Shown piece by piece: positions 51,362 to 59,942 of a DNA stretch of 64,000 nucleotides. Source of the DNA: CBDCFV01 sp965261795 (GTDB taxonomy: Bacteria; Chloroflexota; Dehalococcoidia; Lucifugimonadales; UBA3495). The translations under genes were made by a program, and so were the position numbers. Under the pieces are notes generated by a model. The model had not been told where the DNA came from. It did no database searches and saw nothing but the letters and a program-made list of their open reading frames with translations. Each line of letters begins with the position of its first letter. Position 1 is the stretch's first letter. The stretch lies in assembly GCA_965261795.1 (NCBI GenBank), contig OZ253476.1:2604001-2668000 (forward strand), in the 5' to 3' direction.

Positions 51362-51970
51362 ATGGAAACACGAGAAGAGATGAAAATCGGGAGCTTCCAC
51401 CGCCGTCCCTGCGTGAGAGCGAACTGGCCTTATTCCAATACGCCGGAGCAGCCCGAGTGGATACCGGTGCTGGGCCCGGAGCACACGGACGCGAAGATCA
51501 TCAAATTCCCGTACAAGCACCTGCACGTCGACCACCGGTTTCTCCGGAAGGACCAGAAAATACTGACCTTCCCAACCCGCTGCGCCAACATCGCCCCACT
51601 CTTCACTACGGTCATCACCACCGTAACGCCGGACATCGGAGCATGAAACACCAAGGCAGAACACATCCAAGTGCGCTTGGACGACCTGCCGGACGGTCAG
51701 TACCCCCTGGAGTCCTGCCGGCGCCTGATGCTCCGGCGCTTCCACGGGCCCTACCCACCGTACCCAGAGGAAGAGACCGTTCCTTAGATAGACCAACTCC
51801 ACGAAGCCTACCAAGACGAACGACTGAGGCCCGGGCTGGTCTGTCCCCACCGGGGAGGACCGCTGACCGGCTTGGAGACTGACACCGAGGGATGCGTGAC
51901 CTGCCCACTCCACGGGCTCCGGTGGCACGTGGAGACCGGGAAGCTGCGGCCGCCCAAAGGACCAGCCTAG
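51362..51970 (+). pseudogene. Rieske-type [2Fe-2S] protein interrupted by two in-frame stops
   Basis: One continuous frame of 203 codons broken by TGA at 51644-51646 and TAG at 51785-51787. Segment 1: KIGSFHRRPCVRANWPYSN to TPDIGA; segment 2: AEHIQVRLDDLPDGQYPLES to EETVP; segment 3: LVCPHRGGPL...TCPLHGLRWHVETGKL, a full Rieske CxH...CxxH site. Segment 3 has no ATG/GTG start before the site, so it needs readthrough or is dead. Both stops are one G-to-A change from TGG (Trp). Other genes here stop normally at TGA and TAG, so a changed genetic code is unlikely. Confidence 0.75.
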
Positions 51971-52070
51971 AGAAGCCGGTAAAGACCCTCAAGAGGACCA
52001 CCCGTCTCTCCAAGAAGTAAAGAACACCCAAGCCCCAAGGACCAACTGCAACCCGCCTTAATCAAACAAG

Positions 52071-52120
52071 GAGAGGCCGCCCTTCCACAGAGAAGGTGGG
52101 GGGCGGCCCCTCTTCCGTTT
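52071..52120 (+). terminator. Rho-independent terminator before ligA
   Basis: GAGAGGCCGCCC (52071-52082) pairs with GGGCGGCCCCTC (52101-52112) with one mismatch, followed by TTCCGTTTTC. It separates the broken Rieske gene from the ligA transcript. Confidence 0.7.
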
Positions 52121-52212
52121 TCAAGAAGGCAATGCACCGGACGACGAGCACCGTCCACCGGCCACCGGCTACCGAACACCGAGCACCGGAATGAGGGGAG
52201 AGAGAAAGAAGC

Positions 52213-54273
52213 ATGACGACTACGCCCAGCGAAAACACCAAAGAAAACGCTAAAGAGCTGCGCCAACAGATTCGATACCACGACCACCGCTACTACAACC
52301 TGCAAGACCCCATCATCCCCGACGAAGAGTACGACGGCCTGATGGAGCGGCTGCAGCGCATCGAACGGAAACACCCGGAGATCCGGGACGAGAGTTCGCC
52401 CACCCAGCGGGTCGGCGGAACGGTCAGTTCCGTCTTCGCCGAGGTAGAACACCCGGAACCGATGCTCAGCCTGGCCAACGCATCGAGCTGGGAGGAGTTC
52501 ACCGAGTGGCATCTGCGAACGGCGCGAAACTTGGGAACCAACCAATTTCCCATGAACACCGAGCCCAAGATCGACGGGCTGGCGGTACGGCTGGTGTACC
52601 GGAACGGGAAACTGGCCCAGGGAGTGACCCGGGGGAACGGCAGCAGCGGCGAGGACGTGACCCACAACGTACGGACGGTGCGCAACCTGCCCCTGACGCT
52701 CAGGACGATGCCGGGGGTCAGCCCGCCGGAAATCCTGGAGGTCCGGGGAGAAATATACATGCCCCGGAGCGTCTTCGAGGACGCGAACCGGGAACGGGAG
52801 GAACAGGGAGAAACGAAGTACGCCAACCCCAGGAACGCCGCCTCGGGCGTCGTGCGCCAGCTGGACCCGGAGTTCGCCTCCCACCGGGGACTGCGGGCCT
52901 GGGTGTACAGCAACCAGAATCCCGAGACCAACAGCCATGAAACGTCGCTGCACGACCTGGCGGAACTGGGACTGCCAGTAAACCCGCTGAACCGGCTCTG
53001 CTCGAACATCCTGCAAGTGGAGGAGTTTCACCGGGTGATGCTGTACCTCCGGGGCGACCTGGACTACGAGATCGACGGCATCGTGGTGAAGGTGAACCAC
53101 TTCTCATTCCGAGAAATCCTGGGGGCGAACAACCGGGAACCGAGGTGGGCCACCGCTTGGAAGTTCCCGCCGGGGCAGAACGCCACGATGCTACGGGAGA
53201 TCCGAGTCAGTCATGGGCGCTTCGGACGGCTGACCCCGGTGGCCGTGATGGACCCGGTGGAACTGGGCGGGGTGACGGTGCAGAGCGCCACCCTGCACAA
53301 CGAGGACGACGTAAACCGGAAGGACATCCGGGCGGGGACAATGGTAGTGGTGGAGAGAGCCGGAGACGTGATTCCCCAAGTGACCGGACCAGCGCACCCC
53401 ATCGCCAACAAGACGGCGGCCCCCTTCCGAATGCCCAGCCAGTGCCCCGCCTGCGGGACCAGGGTGGAGACAAGGAAAGGAGAGGTGGGCCACTGGTGCC
53501 CCAACCAGGACTGTCCCGCACTGCTGCCGGAGCAGCTGAAGAGCTTCGTCGGGAAACGGGCTATGGACATCGACGGGCTGGGAGAACACTGGTGCCAGGA
53601 ACTGGTGGACCGGGGAATGGCGACCAACGCCGCGGACCTGTTCCAACTGACCCGCAGGGATCTGCTGACGCTGGACCGGATGGGAGGAAAACTGGCGGAC
53701 CGGATTCTCAGGAACATCGAGAACAGCAGAGCGCAGCCCTTGGAACGGGTCCTCTACAGCTTGGGCATCTTCCGGCTGGGCCGGGACGTCTCCGCGAAGC
53801 TGGCAACCAAGCACCAAACAATGGAAGAGGTAGAAAGGCTCAGCCGGGAACAACTAGAAGCCATCCCCGGCATCGGGCCGGAGATAGCCAAGAACGTGGT
53901 GCGGGGATTCCGCTCGGAGCGGGTGAAAAGGACGCTGGAACTGATGCGGAACGCCGGAGTCAACATGGGGAGAATAATTCAACCGGAAGATGAGGAAGGA
54001 ATAACAACAAACGGGCAGGAGGAAAAGGGAAAGCTGGAGGGAAAGAACGTCGTGGTCACCGGAAAGCTGGAGGGAATGACCCGAACCGAAGCCGAGTCCC
54101 TGATCCGGCGACAAGGCGGGAACCCCAGCGCTTCAGTGACCAAGAACACCGACTACTTGGTCGCAGGAGAGAAACCCGGCTCCAAACTGGCGAAGGCCAG
54201 ACAGTTGGGAACGGCAGTGTTGGACCAAGAGGAGTTCGAGACGCTGCTGGCTGGGAAGAAGGAGCAAGAATGA
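52213..54273 (+). CDS. ligA: NAD-dependent DNA ligase
   Basis: 686 residues, normal LigA length. Domain Ia (LRQQIRYHDHRYY), the adenylation site EPKIDGLAVRL (active Lys in KIDG), VTRGNGSSGEDVTHNVRTVR, OB fold, four-Cys zinc finger (CPACGTRVE...CPNQDC), HhH repeats (LEAIPGIGPEIA) and a C-terminal BRCT (VVVTGKLEGMTRTEAESLI). Seals nicks during element replication. Upstream is a stretch of degenerate CACCGG-type repeats. Confidence 0.97.
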   Translation: MTTTPSENTKENAKELRQQIRYHDHRYYNLQDPIIPDEEYDGLMERLQRIERKHPEIRDESSPTQRVGGTVSSVFAEVEHPEPMLSLANASSWEEFTEWHLRTARNLGTNQFPMNTEPKIDGLAVRLVYRNGKLAQGVTRGNGSSGEDVTHNVRTVRNLPLTLRTMPGVSPPEILEVRGEIYMPRSVFEDANREREEQGETKYANPRNAASGVVRQLDPEFASHRGLRAWVYSNQNPETNSHETSLHDLAELGLPVNPLNRLCSNILQVEEFHRVMLYLRGDLDYEIDGIVVKVNHFSFREILGANNREPRWATAWKFPPGQNATMLREIRVSHGRFGRLTPVAVMDPVELGGVTVQSATLHNEDDVNRKDIRAGTMVVVERAGDVIPQVTGPAHPIANKTAAPFRMPSQCPACGTRVETRKGEVGHWCPNQDCPALLPEQLKSFVGKRAMDIDGLGEHWCQELVDRGMATNAADLFQLTRRDLLTLDRMGGKLADRILRNIENSRAQPLERVLYSLGIFRLGRDVSAKLATKHQTMEEVERLSREQLEAIPGIGPEIAKNVVRGFRSERVKRTLELMRNAGVNMGRIIQPEDEEGITTNGQEEKGKLEGKNVVVTGKLEGMTRTEAESLIRRQGGNPSASVTKNTDYLVAGEKPGSKLAKARQLGTAVLDQEEFETLLAGKKEQE

Positions 54274-54803
54274 AACTCACGGAACTGGTCAACCGGGGCT
54301 GGACGGCGATGCTGAGGTTCGACCCAAGTCTGCCAAGCGGAAAGGAAACGATGCTGGCGACCAGGATGCCCGGCTGGAGCGCGATGTCCTGGGCCGAGCA
54401 AGTGAGTAACCGGGCGGCCTACGGGTTCGACGGCACCGGCAAGTTGGTCATTGCCGATGACCGACTCGCCGACCCCGAGACCAGGCTGGCCATCGAGTCC
54501 AGCACGGCGGTCGACATTCTGGGCGAAAGGTTTGCCCTCCCAGGCAGGGAAATGCCCGGCGCAGACGAACGGCTGAGGAGGATTCTCCAAGAGAGCTCCG
54601 TCCCGGGGCCCGCGAAGTACGACGACTCAGCGACCGTTTGGACGGGAGAGGACCGGTCGTTGGTCTACACCTGCGAGTACGGGTGGGGAATGCCGGACTT
54701 GGTGGAACGGGAACCGACCCTCTACTGCGAGTTCTCCGGGAAGGGAGACCTACACCTGTGGCAGGACAACTACGGGCAGCAGCCGGATTGGAGCATGCCC
54801 TGA
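54270..54803 (+). CDS. Hypothetical element protein
   Basis: 177 residues overlapping ligA by 4 bases (ATGA). No recognised domain; WTAMLRFDPSLPSGKETML and YTCEYGWGMPDLVERE are the most distinctive parts. Confidence 0.7.
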   Translation: MKLTELVNRGWTAMLRFDPSLPSGKETMLATRMPGWSAMSWAEQVSNRAAYGFDGTGKLVIADDRLADPETRLAIESSTAVDILGERFALPGREMPGADERLRRILQESSVPGPAKYDDSATVWTGEDRSLVYTCEYGWGMPDLVEREPTLYCEFSGKGDLHLWQDNYGQQPDWSMP

Positions 54804-54966
54804 CCTTCCGACGGGACTCGGGAGAGGAAAAACACACACCGCTGCCGGAAGGGGCCGTCAACTTTCGGGCGAAGCCAAACCCTGCGAGGCCGGAGCCAAG
54901 CAAAAAACAGGAAGAAGCCGGGAGGGGCCACAATCGGACGGGAAAACCGACCGGCAGGAGAAAAAG

Positions 54967-55527
54967 ATGGTCCAAAGAATCAACGTTCCCAGCATCCAAA
55001 TGCTGGAGGGCCAACTGGCGGACACCCTCCACACCGTCGACATCGTGCGCACCGTCTACGGGGAGCGGCTCAGGCAAAATCCGGAAGACGACCTCACAAT
55101 CCGCCAATTCGATTACCTGATCCAACTCACGAAGGAGCTCGATGACCACGTCAAGAACATTGCAGACTGCTTCAAGACTGAATCAAAGGAAAACAGCAGT
55201 CCAAGGAAGACCTACAAGGGGACCAGGAATGCCCGCGGCACCACGGTGACCGTGACCATCGAGGAGGACAGAAAAGCCCCGACCACGCGGGACCTTCTCC
55301 CGAGGAGGGACCTCGTCGACCACTCTCCCAGCGGGTTTGACTGGGGCTATCCCGGCTCCGGCCCGGCCCAGCTGGCCCTGGCGCTGCTGGCGGACGTAAC
55401 GGGCGACGGGGAGTACGCACTCAGGCACTACCAGCAATTCAAGTCGACGGTGACCGCCGGCATCATGCCCTACCAGTGGGTCATCGAAGGCGAGGACCTG
55501 ATGGGATGGGTGAAAGACCACACCTGA
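54967..55527 (+). CDS. DUF6166-like protein
   Basis: 186 residues. N-terminal ~75 residues helical; C-terminal domain has RRDLVDHSPSGFDWGY then GSGPAQLALALLADVTGD and YQQFKSTV, the hallmark of the DUF6166 domain common in phages and plasmids. Function unknown. Confidence 0.82.
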   Translation: MVQRINVPSIQMLEGQLADTLHTVDIVRTVYGERLRQNPEDDLTIRQFDYLIQLTKELDDHVKNIADCFKTESKENSSPRKTYKGTRNARGTTVTVTIEEDRKAPTTRDLLPRRDLVDHSPSGFDWGYPGSGPAQLALALLADVTGDGEYALRHYQQFKSTVTAGIMPYQWVIEGEDLMGWVKDHT

Positions 55528-55568
55528 CCCGCCGGAGAGCGGACCGAACAGAGGAAGGAGGAAACCGC

Positions 55569-55787
55569 ATGGCAAGGATATTCGTCTACGACGGGAGAAA
55601 ATTCGAGGACCCCGACCCGGAGATGAGCGTGGAGCAGGTCAGGAGCAGCCTGGCGGACTTCTACGGGGAACTGAACAACGCCGACGTGAGCGAGAGTAAA
55701 AAAGACAACGACACCATCTACCACTTCAACAAGAGAGTCGGGACCAAGGGGGCAACAGGTGAAGGAAGATGGACAACACCACGCTGA
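55569..55787 (+). CDS. PRTRC system protein C (proposed ubiquitin-like)
   Basis: 72 residues. ARIFVYDGRKFEDPDPEMSV then EQVRSSLADFYGELNNADV and HFNKRVGTKG match the PRTRC_C family. Comparative work on E1-like enzymes has proposed a beta-grasp (ubiquitin-like) fold for it. The end ATGEGRWTTPR lacks an exposed Gly-Gly, so conjugation would need trimming or a different chemistry. AAGGAGG upstream. First recognised gene of the cassette. Confidence 0.88.
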   Translation: MARIFVYDGRKFEDPDPEMSVEQVRSSLADFYGELNNADVSESKKDNDTIYHFNKRVGTKGATGEGRWTTPR

Positions 55788-55975
55788 TGCGGGTCCTGAG
55801 CCAGATCCCGGAGGCCAGGCTGAGGCTGCTGGAACTGGCGGGTCGAGCTTGGGAGATGGAAGACAAACGGCGGCGGGAAGTGGAGGAAGCCATCACCGAG
55901 GCATCGAACCACATCACCGCGACCCGTCGGCTGCACCGCACGATGAGGAACATCGTGATCCGCCCCGGCGACTGA
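55769..55975 (+). CDS. Small helical protein inside PRTRC cassette
   Basis: 68 residues, overlapping protein C by 19 bases, with GAAGGAAG before ATG. Mostly one long amphipathic helix (RLLELAGRAWEMEDKRRREV). Unknown. Confidence 0.65.
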   Translation: MDNTTLMRVLSQIPEARLRLLELAGRAWEMEDKRRREVEEAITEASNHITATRRLHRTMRNIVIRPGD

Positions 55976-55989
55976 CCGCGCTGATACGC

Positions 55990-56838
55990 TTGGCAGGAGA
56001 GGGCCCTCCGAGGATCACTGACGTCATCCGGAGGGTGCAATTCGGAGACGACGAAGAGGACCGAGCTTGGTTCGAGGACCTCATACAGAAGACGGTGCCG
56101 GAGAGCGCTTGGGACATTCTCCAGCTGGACGGCGAGTGGGAAAAGGTCCTGGCCTTCGCCGCCGAGTTCAGCCTGCAACACTTCCCCCTGCACCAGGCCT
56201 ACCTAGAGTGGTACGCCGAATCGCAGGAGGATGAGTCAGAAGACGAAAGACAGAGCCCCTACCGGTTCCTCCGGGACGGCCTACCCTTCCAGTTGATGGG
56301 ATTCTCTTGGGAAGAATACAACAGCATGTGGAGCCTCGTCGAGAAGGGAATATCAGCATTCGCACTGCTGCCGGCAGTCCCCCCCAACGGCTATCATGAA
56401 TGCCGCGAGATGCGGCAGGACTGGCTGGAATCCGCCGCAAGCGAGATACCCGAAGAGACACTCAAGAGAATCCCGGAGGGGGGAATACCCTTGGAGCAAC
56501 TTGAACGGGCGGTACGGGGAACGCCCGTGGAGGCGGCACACCTGGCCGGGAGATGGATCTGGGGCAAGACGGGGAACATCTTCCTCGACGACCAGTTCCC
56601 AGAGGACTTCGAATACAACTTCAACGACGGCTGGGACGACCAGACCATCGAGTACGCCGGTGGGGAATGGAAGAAGGCGAAGAAGATACTGACCCGAGTG
56701 GGACAGCTTACCGAATGGCTGGAGGAGGACCTGCCGGAGAGGTTCAGGGAGATGTTGGACCTGGTTACCCTGGGACTGGAAAAGGTCCCGGAGAGTCCTT
56801 TGGAGAGTTCTTCAGAAAGTAGCAGGGAGGAGAGATGA
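55990..56838 (+). CDS. Hypothetical protein of PRTRC cassette
   Basis: About 282 residues from a TTG; no ATG or GTG is available near the start, so the exact start is uncertain. Acidic, helix-rich, with FPLHQAYLEWYAES, LPFQLMGFSWEEYNSM and repeated Trp/Glu segments. Ends with a Ser/Glu tail. Its stop overlaps the ATG of PRTRC protein B. Not recognised. Confidence 0.72.
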   Translation: MAGEGPPRITDVIRRVQFGDDEEDRAWFEDLIQKTVPESAWDILQLDGEWEKVLAFAAEFSLQHFPLHQAYLEWYAESQEDESEDERQSPYRFLRDGLPFQLMGFSWEEYNSMWSLVEKGISAFALLPAVPPNGYHECREMRQDWLESAASEIPEETLKRIPEGGIPLEQLERAVRGTPVEAAHLAGRWIWGKTGNIFLDDQFPEDFEYNFNDGWDDQTIEYAGGEWKKAKKILTRVGQLTEWLEEDLPERFREMLDLVTLGLEKVPESPLESSSESSREER

Positions 56839-57539
56839 ACGAAAGGACAGACCCGGAGGGAATCAGCTGGGCGGAAGGCGGGACGGAGACCAGAACGGAA
56901 CCGGACCGGCTCAAGATGCGGCTGGACATCTACGAGGAGAGCCTGGTGCTCCAATGCTACGAGCCGGACGCCGTCTGGACCCGACCGGTGAACGCGGACC
57001 AGATAGCCGCAGCGTTCACCGAGCACATGGGAGCGAGCACCGGGCTGCTGCCCCCGGGCGTCCTCTGGTGGAAGCGGTCCGAGGATGGAGCGATAACCGC
57101 TCTATGGCAGGAGCCGCGGGTCTGGAACGCAGCCCTCCAAGTCCAAGCCTTGGAACCGCCGGAGCGGTTCCAACTGCCGATGCCCGGCCTGCTGTTCGTC
57201 GCGGCGCCCCACCGCGCGCCCTGGGTATTCGCCACGCTGCGGCGGCCGGAGGACCTCAAGGAGACGCTGTACCACGCACCAACCTTCAACATCTTCCGGA
57301 GCGGCCGGGTATGCCCCGGAAACCACCGGTTTCCCGAACGGACAGAAGAGGTCCCGGATTCCTTCTTCCAGTCCCACTTCTCCATGACCGGGGACACCCG
57401 CGGGAGATCCAAGAAACACCCGGACCAACTCTACAAACTGTGGAAGGAACTGGATGGCAGAGCGGAATACCCCTTGGAAGACCTGGTGGAATGCTGCACG
57501 ACGGCAGCGGCTATGGAGATCCCGAGCGGACGGCGGTGA
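56835..57539 (+). CDS. PRTRC system protein B (proposed E2-like)
   Basis: 234 residues. LPPGVLWWKRSEDGAITALW, FQLPMPGLLFVAAPH, ETLYHAPTFNIFRSGRVCPG then NHRFPERTEEVPDSFFQSHF match PRTRC_B. The family has been proposed to contain an E2-like fold; the conserved Cys in RVCPGN is the natural candidate nucleophile. ATG overlaps the previous stop; GGAGGAGAG upstream. Confidence 0.87.
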   Translation: MNERTDPEGISWAEGGTETRTEPDRLKMRLDIYEESLVLQCYEPDAVWTRPVNADQIAAAFTEHMGASTGLLPPGVLWWKRSEDGAITALWQEPRVWNAALQVQALEPPERFQLPMPGLLFVAAPHRAPWVFATLRRPEDLKETLYHAPTFNIFRSGRVCPGNHRFPERTEEVPDSFFQSHFSMTGDTRGRSKKHPDQLYKLWKELDGRAEYPLEDLVECCTTAAAMEIPSGRR

Positions 57540-57576
57540 GACCGGTCCTGACGCGCCGAACCCCCCCGGTTCTCCG

Positions 57577-58116
57577 GTGGGGCACTTGGTCAACCACCAA
57601 CGGGGAATCAGGGGAATCCAAGGAGTCGGCTACGACTACATACTGGCCGGCAACGGGGTATTCGTACAGGCCGAGGGACCGGACCTGACGGCGCGGGTGC
57701 AACTAGCAAAATGCCAGGTCCGGGGGCTGGACGAAGCAACGGAGAAGGTGGAACTGCACCACGGGAAGATACCCGGCGAACTGCTGGCCGCGGCCATGCT
57801 CTGGTTCCGGGAAACGCCGGACCGGGAACGCTACTTCGCCATCGGCTGGAACGGGAAGAAATACTCCGTGAATGTGCCGGAGCAGACCGGGAGAGCAACC
57901 AGCCTGGAGTACCAGCCCCTGGAGGGGATGACGCTGGAGTTCCACTCCCACGGCCGGATGCCCGCATTCTTCTCCAAGACGGACGACCGGGACGAGCAGG
58001 GGTTCCGGGTCTACGGGGTGATGGGCAAGCTAGACCAAAAGGTACCCACGATAGCCCTCAGGGTTGGCATTTACGGTCACTTCCAGGAAATCCGGCGGGA
58101 GGACGTGTTCCAGTAA
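57577..58116 (+). CDS. PRTRC system protein A (JAMM metallopeptidase domain)
   Basis: About 179 residues from GTG 57577; the start is uncertain. DYILAGNGVFVQAEGPDLTA then a JAMM/JAB motif: LEFHSHGRMPAFFSKTDDRD supplies HxH and SxxD, and an upstream Glu completes the zinc site. JAMM enzymes remove ubiquitin-like tags or trim their C termini. Followed by a diverged duplicate of this segment. Confidence 0.85.
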   Translation: MGHLVNHQRGIRGIQGVGYDYILAGNGVFVQAEGPDLTARVQLAKCQVRGLDEATEKVELHHGKIPGELLAAAMLWFRETPDRERYFAIGWNGKKYSVNVPEQTGRATSLEYQPLEGMTLEFHSHGRMPAFFSKTDDRDEQGFRVYGVMGKLDQKVPTIALRVGIYGHFQEIRREDVFQ

Positions 58117-58168
58117 GGCGACATAACAATCACTGAAACCAGGACCCCTATCGACAAGGAAACCGAAC

Positions 58169-58408
58169 ATGAGCGACACAAGGACAGGGACATACATACT
58201 GGAGTACCAACCCCTGAAGGGGATGACGCTGGAGTTCCACCCCCACGGCCGGATGCTCGCATTCTTCTCCAAGACGGACGACCGGGACGACCAAGGATTC
58301 CGGGTCTACGGAGTGATGCGCAAGCTGGACGAAAAGGTACCCACGGTAGCCCACATCGTCGGGGTCACGGGACTGCGGGAAGCCCTGAAAATCCCGGTCC
58401 AAGGCTGA
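58169..58408 (+). CDS. Duplicated JAMM segment of PRTRC protein A
   Basis: 79 residues nearly matching the second half of protein A: EYQPLKGMTLEFHPHGRMLA then FFSKTDDRDDQGFRVYGVM. HSH has become HPH, but both His, the Ser and Asp remain. It lacks the N-terminal part carrying the presumed Glu. It may be a free-standing decoy, regulator or decaying duplicate. Confidence 0.85.
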   Translation: MSDTRTGTYILEYQPLKGMTLEFHPHGRMLAFFSKTDDRDDQGFRVYGVMRKLDEKVPTVAHIVGVTGLREALKIPVQG

Positions 58409-58438
58409 AGGACCAAGACCGCACAGGAGAACACAAGG

Positions 58439-59008
58439 ATGGCAGAACCGGAAACCGCATACAGGACTGACGCCCAAGCGGAAAAACCAAACGGACCCCG
58501 GAAGCAGAACCAACCGCCCGGATGGGCCCACAACCGCCGGGGGTTCGTTATAAACGTGGACGGGAGGACCATCCATCCCTTCTGCCAAGAAACGATGCAG
58601 GTGAACGAGGAGGGAGAACCCATCGCCTGCGGGAAGAAACCCAGGTACGTCCGCACCCTCTGGAGCGGCGGAACGGTCTTCAGTTGCGGAAGGCACTTGG
58701 ACCGGATGGAGAGATTCGCCAGACCCGTCGTGGGGATGGGCAGCCGGGGGGCCGTGGTAATGAAACCCGTCATGCTGGACGCCTCGCACTACCGGCAGGT
58801 GCCGGGAGCGGTGGAGCCCGCCGAACACCCGGTACACATCGCACTGCCGCACGAACCGGAAGAACCGGCCGCCTGCTGGTGCGGCGCGGAGCCCCGGGAG
58901 AACGAGTGGGGACACACCAAGTGGGAGGGGGGAAGACCTACCGACAAACCCTGGTGGGAAAGAAAACAGGCCCCGCGGAACACACCGGGGAACAGCAGCG
59001 GGGAGTAA
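58439..59008 (+). CDS. Hypothetical Cys-rich protein of PRTRC region
   Basis: 189 residues. Cys in PFCQETM, ACGKKPRYV, FSCGRHLDRM and CWCGAEPRE form a possible zinc fold; the ends are disordered and rich in Pro/Glu/Arg. Unknown. Confidence 0.72.
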   Translation: MAEPETAYRTDAQAEKPNGPRKQNQPPGWAHNRRGFVINVDGRTIHPFCQETMQVNEEGEPIACGKKPRYVRTLWSGGTVFSCGRHLDRMERFARPVVGMGSRGAVVMKPVMLDASHYRQVPGAVEPAEHPVHIALPHEPEEPAACWCGAEPRENEWGHTKWEGGRPTDKPWWERKQAPRNTPGNSSGE

Positions 59009-59065
59009 CAGCGGGAAAACAAGAGGACCCCAACGGAGCGAGAAACGGAAGGAGCTGAGAAGGCC

Positions 59066-59712
59066 ATGACAACGGAAAACGCAGCGGAGAGACTCGAACA
59101 GGCCGCCGCCGGCGTCCGGGAATGCCGGGACTGCCCTCTAGGATACAGCCGGACCAACGCGGTGCCCGGAGAGGGGCCCGCGGACGCCCGGGTGATGTTC
59201 ATCGCCGAGGGCCGGGAAAGAACGAAGACCGGCAGGGAAGACCCTTCGTTGGAAAGGCCGGAGAGTTCCTGGACGACCTGCTGGCCCTGGCCGGGCTGAG
59301 CCGGGACGAGGTGTTCATCACCAACATGATCAAGTGCCAGGCCCCGGAGAACCGGGACCCGGAGCCGGGAGAAATCCAAGCCTGCGACAAGCACTTGGAG
59401 CGGCAACTGGAGATCATCGACCCGGAACTGGTCGTGACCTTGGGCCGGTTTTCCACAGCGAAGTTCCTGCCGGGAGAAACCATCGGGAAAGCCCGGGGGA
59501 AGCTGCGCCGGAGGGAGGGGCGGTGCGTCTTTCCGGTGATGCACCCGGCGGCGGGGCTCAGGCGGAACGAGTTCCGGGACCGGGTGGTGGACGACTTCCT
59601 GGCGCTGCCGGAGGTCTTGCACACAGCGCGGGAACACCCACCGGAGGAGGAGCCGAAGGCACCGGAACCCAGACCCGAACCCAAGTCCATCCAGCGCAGC
59701 CTGTTCGAGTAG
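59066..59712 (+). pseudogene. Uracil-DNA glycosylase (family 4-like), one-base frameshift
   Basis: The first frame gives ECRDCPLGYSRTNAVPGEGP and VMFIAEG; after ~59211 the next frame gives GRPFVGKAGEFLDDLL, FITNMIKCQAPENRDPEPGE and VMHPAAGLRRNE. Inserting one C in the GGGCCGGGA run restores FIAEGPGKNEDRQGRPFVG, the family motif. Four Cys near the ends could bind Fe-S. Either a sequencing error in a C/G run or a real frameshift; the rest is intact. Removes uracil from DNA. Confidence 0.85.
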
Positions 59713-59735
59713 GAAGAGGGAGAAAGGAGAAGAAA

Positions 59736-59942
59736 ATGGCGGAAGTCATCCGGTACATCATCGACCTGGAACCGGGACAACTGGAAACTGTGACGGAACT
59801 TCTCACCAAGGCCAAAGTACGGTTCACCCCGGTGGCCTGGCGCCGGAACGAAGCAAACGAGATGAGCCCGGCCGAATGGGAGAAATTCCAAGAAACGCAC
59901 CCGGAGACGATGGGAACGGCAGCGCGGGAGAAAAGAGAATGA
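59736..59942 (+). CDS. Small hypothetical protein before ThiF gene
   Basis: 68 residues. AEVIRYIIDLEPGQLETVTE is a beta-alpha opening. AAGGAGAAG precedes ATG; the stop overlaps the ThiF ATG (ATGA). Unknown. Confidence 0.7.
   Translation: MAEVIRYIIDLEPGQLETVTELLTKAKVRFTPVAWRRNEANEMSPAEWEKFQETHPETMGTAAREKRE

Noticed and set aside
51362..51970. Alternative genetic code in the element
   Set aside because: Neighbouring genes end correctly at TGA (dnaN, ligA) and TAG (thyX), so reassigned stops do not fit.
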